Source of the DNA: Podocnemis expansa
Lineage: Eukaryota > Chordata > Testudines > Podocnemididae
Assembly: GCA_007922195.1 (NCBI GenBank)
Contig: ML681981.1
Span: forward strand, 7,758,958-7,822,957
Direction: 5' to 3'
Length of the DNA stretch: 64,000 nt
Shown here: one piece after another, positions 13,169 to 64,000 of the stretch
How positions within the stretch are numbered: the first letter of the stretch is position 1
Layout of the letters: every line of letters starts with the position of its first letter
Notes under the pieces: generated by a model
What the model saw: only the letters and a program-made list of their open reading frames with translations
What the model was told of the DNA's origin: nothing
Databases searched by the model: none
Position numbers and translations under genes: made by a program

Positions 13169-13732
13169 TTACCCTTTGTAATGGGAAAAGAACCCATAGT
13201 CTCGATTAAGTCCTGATTTCATAGAATTTAGCTTGCATATTAATTCGAGTTCAGCTGTTTCTCTTTGAAGTTTTGATGTCCCAGTCAAATCTCTGATGAC
13301 AGTCATTAACAGATCATTTATCAAGTGATTAGAAAGATGGAAGTGCTCCTCAACTGGTTTCTTTGTTTTGTGGTTTCTGATATCAGCTCTATGTTCATTT
13401 ATCCTTTTGCACAGCGATCCCCCTGTTTGTCCAATGTATAAGGTGTTGGGGCATTTCTGGCACATGATGGCATAAATCACATTAGTAGATGAGCAGGTAA
13501 ATGAGGCTTTGATGGAGTAGCAGGCTTGATTAGGACCTATGATGGTATCTATTGTGCAGATATGTGGGCAGACTTGGAAGCATGGTTTGTTGCAGGGGTG
13601 TGTGCCTGCTTTAATGTTTTTGTTGTCAGATCTGTAGTTGCTGGTGAGTATTTGTTTAAGATTGGGCGGCTGTCTGTAGGCAAGGAGAGGTCTGTCTCCC
13701 AACGCTTGAGGGAGTGAGGGATCATCTTTTAG
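13169..13732 (-). pseudogene. PLE GIY-YIG endonuclease domain, left arm
   Basis: The minus-strand frame is open from 13816 to 13169 (215 codons). Residues about 29-215 are PLE-derived: a LKDDPSLPQALGDRP linker, Cys-rich segment C75/C79/C83, then GIY-YIG motifs with I-Y at 114-115, YIGQTG at 127-132, R138 and E141, ending RDYGFFSHYKG. GIY-YIG is the endonuclease fused behind reverse transcriptase in Penelope-like elements. The first about 28 residues are not PLE protein: they are antisense of the other arm's linker, read across the head-to-head junction. No reverse transcriptase is present, so this copy is 5'-truncated and non-autonomous. Confidence 0.85.
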
Positions 13733-14489
13733 AATAAGCATCCTTGAAACTACAGTACCCACCTGGGGGAAGTAAGAAAACAAATTGACAGAGCTAGACG
13801 GGTTCCCCGAAGTCATCTACTACCGGAGAGGCCCAAGAAAGAAAACAACAGAACGCCACTAGTCACCACATACAACCCTCAAGTCAGACCTCCGCAACAG
13901 ATCATTAAGGACCTACAGCCTATTCTAAAAGATGATCCCCCCTCTCTCTCAAGCCTTGGGAGACAGACCTCTCCCTGCCTACAGAGAGCCTCCCAATCTT
14001 AAACAAATACTCACCAGTAACTACAGATCTAACAACAGAAACATTAAAGCAGGCACACATCCCTACAACAAACCATGCTGCCAAGTCTGCCCACATATCT
14101 GCACAACAGATACCATCATAGGTTCTAATCAAGCCTGCTACTCTATCAAAGCCTCATTTACCTGCTCATCTACTAATGTGGTCTATGCCATCATGTGCCA
14201 GAAATGCCCCAACACCTTATACATTGGACAAACAGGGGGATCGCTGTGCAAAAGGATAAATGAACATAGAGCTGATATCAGAAACCACAAAACAAAGAAA
14301 CCAGTTGAGGAGCACTTCCATCTTTCTAATCACTTGATAAATGATCTGTTAACGACTGTCATCAGAGATTTGGCTGGGACATCAAGACTTCAAAGAGAAA
14401 CAGCTGAACTCGAATTAATATGCAAGCTAAATTCTGTGAAAGCAGGATTGAATTGAGACTATGGGTTCTTTTCCCATTACAAAAGGTAA
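13733..14489 (+). pseudogene. PLE RT-endonuclease linker and GIY-YIG domain, right arm
   Basis: The plus-strand copy of the same protein. From about 13769 it reads the linker after reverse transcriptase (VTTYNPQ..., IIKDLQPILKDDP), then a one-base shift near 13934 moves the frame to PLSQALGDRPLPAYREPP and on through the Cys-rich and GIY-YIG motifs (VYAIMCQKCPNTLYIGQTGG). A CGA-to-TGA change at 14454 stops the frame 11 codons before the end still present in the left arm (RDYGFFSHYKG). Truncated, frameshifted and stopped, so inactive. Confidence 0.83.
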
Positions 14490-14715
14490 TTTGACTTCAG
14501 GCTTCCCATGGTTTGAACCTAACAACTGCTCTGATTTGCTGTTACTGTATGACCTGATCCTATGTTTTACACCCCCTTGCATTTATTTTCATTCCGTTCT
14601 GTAAGTTCACCCATGTTCGAAGCATCTGACAAAGTGGGATTTTCTCCCACGAAAGCTCATGCGAAAAATAAATCTGTTAGTCTTAAAGTGCCACACAACT
14701 CCTATTGTTTCCATA

Positions 14716-16815
14716 GCTGCCTTTCTGTTCCTAAGCTTTCTGTCTCATGTGGGACATACTAAATTGTGCTATGGTTCGAAAGACACCCTCACCAACCAAG
14801 CCTTCTAGTGGTATGGGCCGAGTGTCAGGGCATCTCTTGGCTGACCTAAGTACATTCCCATGGGCCGGCACTCCCCAGTTTTTTGTCAGTGCTAGCCTCT
14901 TGCAGACATGCTGTTATCACTCCCACAACCTCCTCCCCAATATACTTTTCCCCACTGGAGGAAACCACTCCAGAGTGTGTGCCACAGCACAGGCAAGTAA
15001 ATGTGACCTATTCAACAAAGTCCTTATCTTCTTTCTCTGTTATATCTGACCAGTTGACACCTGAAGCTCTTAGCTGAATGCACCCTTCCCTGAGTATCAA
15101 AAGGTGTCATGAGTTGTTTTTCTGTTACATTACAGGTTTGGCTGGCATTGAGAGATTTGGGGCAGATTTGTGACCCTTACAGAATCTGATCAAATTCCTA
15201 TTACTTGGATCATCTTAATGGTCAATATTATCCATGGCTTCATTCATATCACTATGTCTCTTTCATTTCAGTTAAAGAGCTCAGACTAAGGTAATCTTTT
15301 GTGTAAGACTTTTTATACTAGGACTGTTACTTGAGATGTGTCAAGGGGAAACAATTACCCTTTGGGAAAATAGCATTACTCTGTTAACATGCTGCTCACC
15401 TCAAAATTACTTTTCTCCTTGTTGATTAAATACAAGTGTGCATGAACCAGTAGGAGATAAAAACTTACACTAACTTCCCCCCCTTTTTAAATACCTCAAG
15501 TGCCTAAGTTCAAAATGATACGCTGGTTTTATCTCTGAGAATAATACAGTCATCTTCTGTTCTACATAGGCTTTTATATCCTCAATATAATACCAAATTA
15601 TAACTTTTCTTTTTCTTTTTCTTTTCTAGCCTCCTTCACAGAAACAGCTGAACTATTTTGCCTAATATTTAAATAAACAAATAATCACCATGAGACAGAA
15701 ATGGTTACGGATTGGCAAAATTATAGCCAACTGTATTTAAAAAAAAAAAGTCTTATGGGAAATATCAAGCAATCTTAACAGGCAGTGCTGTCATAAATTT
15801 CATTACAAAACAGCTATGTTTATTTAAGAATCATTAGATCTCTTTTGCACAGTAAAGAGGCTGGAATTTGAGAGCCAGGACAGGAAAGTGCTGCTCTTCT
15901 GTGTGACACAAAGCCCATTTTCAGAGGGGGTCCCTTTAAAACTTTTCAGTAGCTCTTTGGGTTTGAGATAAGGCTGGTAGATCTGCAGCTATGTAGACAG
16001 ATCAGCTATTCAGTGTTGTTTACTAATTGTGGAATGGGTTTGACTGTATAGCACTCACCATCACCTAATATCCTATTACTGTAAAATTTGTTGCGATCTC
16101 AGTAATGTACTATTTATAATACTTAGCCGATTGCATCAATGATTTGATTTTGTACACAAATAATACTGAGTCGTTCACAATCAGTCAGAAAAATAAATCA
16201 TGCTGAATAAAACTAATCTCGCAAATACCAGTTTTCTTCAGATTTGTTGCATATCTGATATCAAATTTAAACTGTTATATTGTCGATATATAAGCTTCTA
16301 ATCTGTTCAGGATCTGAAATAAAGAATCTTTGACCACATCTACTTCAGTGTGTAACAGTCAACACAATTATAGATTTCATTGATGAAAGAAGCAAAAATA
16401 TTTAGTGTTATTGAAGCTCATCTATCAATTATAACATTTTATTGTAATATCTGCAGCTTTTGTTTCCTTTTTCTTGGAATTGGATGACAAAATATATTAA
16501 AAGAACTTCAAGGCTGCAGAGTCAAATACTCAAAAGTTAGGAAACATTATTAAAGTTGCTTGTACAATCTTAATTCAGCCCCCTAGGGTGTATGCAATCT
16601 TTAATTATATGATCTCATGCTATTTTTTTTTCCTCTAGGCTTGAACATCTTGCTGCCAAGTCCCAGTCTCTCTTTCTCTTTCTCTTTCTCCAGTTAGTCC
16701 CAGTCTGTATCCACACTACTCTTTGTCCAGTCTATTTTGCACTGCTCTCAATAATCCACAGCCCCCACCATGCTATATCTGCCCTCACGGTCGACTAAAC
16801 CCAGTCTCCTTAACA
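14716..16815. other. No recognisable gene; pyrimidine tracts only
   Basis: Open frames at 14747-15077 lie in unique sequence without family resemblance. Simple pyrimidine tracts occur near 15606 and 16665. Confidence 0.5.
16665..16692 (+). repeat. CTTTCT-type simple repeat
   Basis: A pyrimidine tract of repeated TCTTTC units. A similar CTTTTT tract lies at 15606-15630. Low complexity, no other content. Confidence 0.9.
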
Positions 16816-16823
16816 GTTATATT

Positions 16824-17109
16824 CAGGGCCAGATTAAGACCTGCTGAGGCCCTAAGCTATGTCAAGATTCAGAGCCCCCATATCATAACAAATAAAGTGA
16901 AAAAGTGTATTACAATTATAACAGAAAGGAGAAAAAAATAAATGGTAAACCATTATACTTGCATATATAATAGGGAAAGATGCAATAGAAAATAAAACAT
17001 GCATCTTGCAGAAAGCCTTGTTTGTATTATCGCTGACATATTTAGAGGCCCCTCATAATGTGAGGCCTTAAGCCATGGCTTACTTGGCTTGTTCTGAAAT
17101 CTGGCAGTG
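16824..17109. mobile_element. Non-autonomous hAT-like element with 8-bp target duplication
   Basis: Ends CAGGGCCAGATTAAGA (left) and, complemented, CACTGCCAGATTTCAGA (right). Direct 8-mers GTTATATT (16816-16823) and GTCATATT (17110-17117) flank it with one mismatch. The 286-bp interior is AT-rich and non-coding. The 8-bp duplication and CA-G ends are typical of hAT elements. Confidence 0.78.
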
Positions 17110-17789
17110 GTCATATTTACCCATGTGTAATGAGTTGGAAGATCATGTAAACAGTCACGCGTGCTTAACTTCAAGCATATGAGTTGTTCATTCCAGTCAG
17201 TTAGATTGGACCACTAACATGTTTAAACTTAAGCACGTGTAAGTATGTGTGGGAGTGGGGCTGCACTACAAACAAAAAAAGGCAACCTTTGTTTCTGCCC
17301 TTTATTCTGACTGTGATATCTAAAGATATTTCAGAACTCTTTACAAAATATCTATTTGTGTTTTTCCCATAGATACATTGGAAAGAATAGAACATTTTAA
17401 TTAAACAATCCTTGGCTTCCAACAGGGTTGGAAGAGAATTTTGAATCTTTCTTAGATAGGTGCTTGGTCCAGCTGCAGCTCAGGTTTCAGACTGGAACCA
17501 AGATGACATTATTCAGATTGTCTAAAGAATATTTTTTATTTAATCCCTGAAGGAAATAAGGAAATCGGCTAATAAAATTATTGATATTTCTATTATAAAG
17601 AAGAAGAGACATCTTTATCTGTAAAGGCAGATGATGATTGTTGCTTTGTGTGTCTGTTATGGTTCACCTTTAAAGAAAGAAGGAAACGGGCTTCTTCATC
17701 CGTAGTCCAAAGAATGTGCAGGAAAGAGCATCCATTTCTTTAACACTGCTTCTTAACCGCTGTGTCTGCAACATGTCACCACAGTGGTA

Positions 17790-17930
17790 AGTGTATCGTG
17801 GAGAGCCTGGGAGATGACTGGATTTGGCCTGAGGGGTGGTGAGGAGGTTGGTGTGTCTGTGTCCTGTAGGGTCACAATATACCACCAAGTGTGTCACAGC
17901 CTGCGAAAGGTTGAGAACCATTGCTACCAC
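17790..17930. mobile_element. Probable hAT-like fragment
   Basis: The right end reads 'gtgtcacagcctgcgaaagg' then 'ttgagaaccattg', the complement of the common CAATGGTTCTCAAC hAT terminus. The left end is not clear. Open frames on both strands across it are fortuitous. Confidence 0.45.
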
Positions 17931-18927
17931 ATTCTCTTGATCTCTCTGTCATTAACATTTCTGTGTGGAGATGATGTTGAACCACTAATATTCAGTTCTA
18001 GATCACTTGCGGCCAGATCACTGGAATTCTGCTGCAAACCTATCAGCTATTAAAGCAGGCTTCAGGTTCTTCAGGGCAAATACTTTCTAACCCAGCCCTG
18101 CTTGTTCCTGGGTATCACGTCTTCTGCCTTTGTGCTAATTAGACTGATGTTACAGCTATGCCATATCTGTTATTGTTCCTGACAGTTCTTCTAGAGAAAA
18201 CTACATTGATTCAGAACTTTTCACTGTGAAATAATAATTAATTTATACTAAAAAATGTTATATTTTTAAAGATCAAAATCCAAATGAAACATTTTGAAAT
18301 TATCAAAATATTTTGCTTGACCAGCTCTAAAATGTTTGTTTTCTTCCAATTTTCAAGTTGTAGAAATATTTGAAATTTTAAGGTTTTTTGTTCTGCTTAA
18401 AGATGGAAAAATGTTTTTAAATATTGAAAACTCCCCTAGGATGAAAAAAATTTTTTTTTCCTGTGTAGTTCTGTTACAGTGGCCAGTAGCATAAAAAACA
18501 ATGGGCATTTGGAAATATTCAGACATGATTTTCATATCTAAGCAGCAGAGTCAAAAAGGAATAAAAGGAAGTTGACAGCAGCAAGGATAATTAGGAATCT
18601 TTAGTTTGATCATTACTGTGGAATCTCAACAGTATTTTAACAAGATACTTTTGGTATAATAACATCATCTTCAGAAAATTTTACTGTGAATTAAAGAAGA
18701 AATATTAAGGGAATGTAGACAGGCAAGAGCATTGATTTATAAGTTCACACAATGTGACCACATCCGCCTGATCTAGTAATGGACCATAAGTGCATTCTGA
18801 AAGGTCTTTTCTGACAGCCTTCTGATGTTTTGAAATGACATATGCACAAGCTATTGAAAAAATAGAACTGTAATTATAGATCATGGGGAAGAAATGAAGT
18901 ATTTTGAATGAATTGTTGGTAATTTGT

Positions 18928-19350
18928 CAAGTTCCAAAGGAGTAGCTGTGTTAGTCTAGTTCAGCAAAAGAAGCAAGGAGTCTTGCGGCACTTGAAGACT
19001 AACAAATTTATTTATTGCATGAGCTTTTGTCATGCAATAAATACATTTTGTTAGTCTTTAAGGCTATATCTACATTAGTGGACTATTTTAAGTCAACTTC
19101 ACAAGGTCAACTTTAAATGGTGGCTGGGGCCAGACTGGCCCCCCAGAGCCAACTTGGGCTCTGGGAGCCCAATTGGGACCAGGGCCGGGGCAGGGGGCAG
19201 GGCCCAGGGCTTCCTGCCTTTATAAAGTCAACTTAACTCCTGCCCTGTAAGTTGACTTAAGCACTAAATTCTAAATATAGCTCTGGCTTTAAGTTGATTT
19301 AAGCCCCTACTGTAGACATAGCCCAGGTGCTACAGGACTCCTTGCTTGTT
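18928..19350. mobile_element. PLE inverted pair C, interrupted by a TIR transposon
   Basis: The left arm (18928-19030, minus) has the full tail; the right arm (19031-19061, plus) starts at CATGCAATAAATAC, is interrupted at TTAGTCTTTA by the TIR element at 19062-19323, and resumes as AGGTGCTACAGGACTCCTTG. Flanking 12-mers TTGGTAATTTGT (18916-18927) and TTGATAATTTGT (19351-19362) match at 11 of 12. As in pair A, the left arm is full and the right arm stops short. The transposon is therefore younger than the PLE pair. Confidence 0.85.
19062..19323. mobile_element. TIR DNA element nested in PLE pair C
   Basis: Bounded by GGCTATATCTACATTAG (left) and CTACTGTAGACATAGCC (right), inverted. The subterminal sequence has AAGTCAACTT-type repeats on both sides; the interior is GC-rich (ggggccagactggcccccca; gggccggggcagggggcagg). 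The same architecture and subtermini occur in the larger element at 61437-62488. Confidence 0.8.
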
Positions 19351-20536
19351 TTGATAATTTGTGTAGCTCACTGTTTTGTTCCCTGGGCTAGGCAAATTTT
19401 CACAGACTGTCTGTGTACAGAAAGTTCTGTGAAATTGGATCCAATGGAGAGAAACTCCTATAACCTCTCTCCTTGGATGAAACTGGTCTCTGCATAAATA
19501 GCACAAAGCTTACGCATCACGTACATTTGATGTCAGCTTAAAAAAGGGGGTGTTATACGCAGGCTGTACATTATTATACAAATATGTAAAAGTTCATTAT
19601 TGCTGTACCTTTATGCACAGGGCTCAATTTCACCATTTGACAAATATGTTTCTATAGCCTTATTTTATTTTGCCAGGAACATAGAAAATAAATAACTCTG
19701 ATAAATCATTAATAGGCAGAATGTGTTCTGCATCTCCCAAAAATGAAGCTATAACACCACCACATATGATTGATTGTCACCCAGCTCTATGCTTTTGTGT
19801 TATAGCCCTTTCCTTCCTCTCATTTGTGCCTCTCTGTTCTTTTCAGAATTGCAAACCTTTTAGGATAGGGAGTCAGGACTGTGTCTTTATTTCCAACCCT
19901 TAGCCTGCAAAGATTTCTGTGTGGGGAAAGCTCTACCGCAGTCAGTGGGATCTTGTGCAGGTGATTGCATCCACCCTATGTAGAGCTTAGGTCTTTGCTT
20001 GAACCACGGCTAGCGCAGTGGGACCACAGTTTTTAATACAAAACATTACATAGATTACATGATTGGCTGATGGGCGAAACATAGTTGCAAAGCCTTCATT
20101 CCAAATCCTAGTATAGACAGATGCGAGGAAAGAATACAAGGAATCAAGCATTGATATATCCTTCATATAGATACATTTTTTGTATAGCTAGCAGTCTATG
20201 TTGTTCAATAATAGACCTGGTTCACTAAGTGCTTCCATTGATTTCAGCAGTGGTTCTTTGTGGCTATTCCAGTCTGTATAGTGTTTTATTTGCTGTGTAC
20301 ATTGTGGAATCTAATTAAAAGTGAGTTTTTAAGATCTTTAAATCAAGGATAGAGTTGAAAAAAATACATATTTGTTCAGCTGCGCTAAGCTCTAGGCATG
20401 CATCATAGTTTTTGATAAGTAGACCATGTCTTCAAATACCAAAGGAATCTAGGTCAGTTGGAGCTGACATATGTACCTCCCCCCCCCGCCCCAGTGGATG
20501 GTAAGTGTTACCTTACTTCAAAAGTACTGACTTGAC

Positions 20537-20724
20537 TAGTGGTTTTCAAACCACAGCTCAGGACCCAAGTACTAGGTTGCAGACCTTCACATACTGGGTC
20601 ACCACATCCCCTGCTGCTGCTGCTGAAAGACTGGAATGCGTTGCTCCAAGAGGTAATTGTTGGGTCACTGGCATCAATGATATTTTTCAACTGGAACCCA
20701 AAGAAAAAAGTTTGAAAACCATTG
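20537..20724. mobile_element. Non-autonomous hAT-like element
   Basis: Inverted ends TAGTGGTTTTCAAACCA and the complement of AAGTTTGAAAACCATTG. About 188 bp, non-coding, with a short GCT run inside. Flanks (cttgacta / gactatac) are consistent with, but do not prove, an 8-bp target duplication. Confidence 0.65.
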
Positions 20725-21865
20725 GACTATACTATGTTAGAAGTGGGGTGGGGAGGATGTGACAATATATTAGTGTGCTAGCTTTTTGTGGACTACAGTT
20801 CACTTCTAATCCCCCATAGCATCCTCACTCATAAATTACATCTTTTGGTTGTCTCAGATTTGTCTCTCTCTATACATATAGACCTAAACATGTCAGCACA
20901 TAATAGCGCAACTGTCTTGATAATACCAGTTTAGACCAAGACTAGTACTACTTAGGGTTTTTGTGGGTTGAATTTGTACATATTAGCAGAGATCTGTGGA
21001 GAAGCTTGCATTGTCTTGGCTTATTCTGTGCTTGCTTATATAGTTTCTTATTGCATAGAAAAGAGCCTAGAATTTCTGAGAAGTTTTTGAAATAAAAATA
21101 ACTTAGTTTTCTTTTTTAAATATTTGATTTCTGAGTTTTCCTAGAAATATTATATATATTCAGAATGGTTTTCTAGTTCACAGTTACTCTCCATTGTATA
21201 CAGTGCAAAACCAAAATGATGAATGTTTTTCCCCATGTTGATCCCTAAATCTTTTGAGCTGGAGAAATTTAACAATAAACTTAACTAATGCGAGGCTCAG
21301 GCCATTTCCAGTAGGGTCAGCAAAACCCATTTAGACTTCTGTGTGTGTTGGGTCAGATCCATTACGTTTACTTGAAATACAGTGTTTTTGTTCATTCTTA
21401 CCATGTTCAGTATTTGCTTCCATATCCATAGACTGGAACTGGACTGAATTCATGTGCAGCTCTAAAATGCGTTTTCAGAATTATCTTCTACAGTTTTAAA
21501 ATAAATCCATGTTAACTTTCAGAGGATTGCCTGTGGAACTGCCTTTCTTTATAATATCATTCCTGTAGCCTGTTTCTTGAAACATTAATTCAAACTTATA
21601 GGGGGAAGTACATGAACATTTAAAACATCTTTCAGAAGTTGTTGTTTACTATTATATTACTGAGTTGTATGAATTGATACAGTAAGGGAAAACTGGGCTG
21701 TTAGTCGCTTTGGCACATTTAATAACTCTGTACTAACCTCTCACGAACTACTTCAAAATCTTGTCTTAAGTCACTACAACTAATCTTGCTATATTGCTAT
21801 TTGTTAATTGTGAAGCCTGCTAAATTCTGGCATTTTCACAGCAGTTGTGATTTCTTTCATTCTAG
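20725..21865. other. No recognisable feature upstream of the first coding exon
   Basis: AT-rich sequence with no CpG-rich promoter signature. It is probably intron, because 21865 looks like a splice acceptor. Confidence 0.5.
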
Positions 21866-63764
<41,899 letters not shown>

Positions 63765-64000
63765 GTAAGTAGGACATTTTTATTTCACTGTGTTAATCTC
63801 TATATATTTGAGACAGTGATTCTTTGAGATCACACAGGCCAGCTGCAACATCTAGTGTTCTCTTGTTTTAAATGAAATGTTTCAAAGTTTTATTTGTTAT
63901 GAATTTCCTTCAATTCTGAAGTTAGATTTAACTGAGGAACTCTATCAATGAAGACCCTACGAGCAGAAATTCCTTGAGGTGGGAGCATGACTGTGATATG

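Larger units (their letters stand above)
12913..14703. mobile_element. PLE head-to-head inverted pair A, flanked by 12-bp direct repeats
   Basis: The left arm (12913 to about 13732, minus) and right arm (about 13733-14703, plus) are copies of the same PLE joined at their 5' truncations, so both 3' tails face outward. Both carry a GIY-YIG frame, a 3'UTR and a hammerhead-like tail. The unit is flanked by 12901-12912 ATTGTTTCCGTA and 14704-14715 ATTGTTTCCATA (11 of 12). The left arm runs to the full terminus; the right arm stops at ACTCCT, about 40 bp short. The right arm extends about 187 bp further 5' than the left. PLEs are known for pLTR-like ends in direct or inverted orientation. Confidence 0.85.

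Noticed and set aside
13526..14132. Open frames antisense to the GIY-YIG frames (13526-13717 plus, 13920-14132 minus)
   Set aside because: They are shadows of the real endonuclease frames of the two PLE arms and are similar to each other only because the arms are inverted copies.

Overview
The window is vertebrate nuclear DNA, most likely reptilian and probably from a turtle. It holds a split gene with GT-AG introns. The repeats are antisense and sense CR1 LINE fragments, old MIR SINEs, many non-autonomous hAT-like and other TIR DNA elements, and many copies of a Penelope-like element (PLE). The turtle assignment rests on remembered repeat types, not on a search. A 10-N assembly gap lies at 24891-24900.

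One protein-coding gene is supported: the 5' half of JAKMIP3 (Janus kinase and microtubule interacting protein 3), plus strand. A 5'UTR/first coding exon lies at 21866-22109, followed by coding exons at 37897-38394, 55353-55568, 57159-57278, 59461-59607, 60993-61124 and a 36-nt exon at 63729-63764. Together they encode the first 428 residues of a long coiled-coil protein. Every exon is a multiple of three and every intron is phase 0. The rest of the gene lies beyond the right edge. Positions 1-21865 are upstream flank or 5' intron; I see no promoter, CpG island or other gene there.

Everything else is repeats. The most distinctive pattern is the PLE family, whose full copies carry a GIY-YIG endonuclease domain and whose tail carries a hammerhead-like motif. 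It is present mostly as head-to-head inverted pairs: two 5'-truncated copies joined at their truncated ends, with both 3' tails facing outward. At least five pairs are flanked as a unit by imperfect 12-bp direct repeats (12901/14704, 18916/19351, 24872/24959, 26972/27193, 59847/60251), so each pair appears to have inserted in one event. One outer arm usually reaches the full terminus while the other stops about 40 bp short. One pair is split by a TIR transposon, one sits inside an inverted pair of a second PLE family, and one coincides with the assembly gap.

Other well-supported elements are three hAT-like elements with 8-bp target duplications (16824-17109, 43875-44060, 63201-63454), a TA-flanked Tc1/mariner-like element (33648-34015), and a TIR element at 61437-62488 whose interior has expanded into a GC-rich minisatellite of about 79 bp per unit with strong hairpins. 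The long stretches between these are AT-rich and show nothing I recognise.
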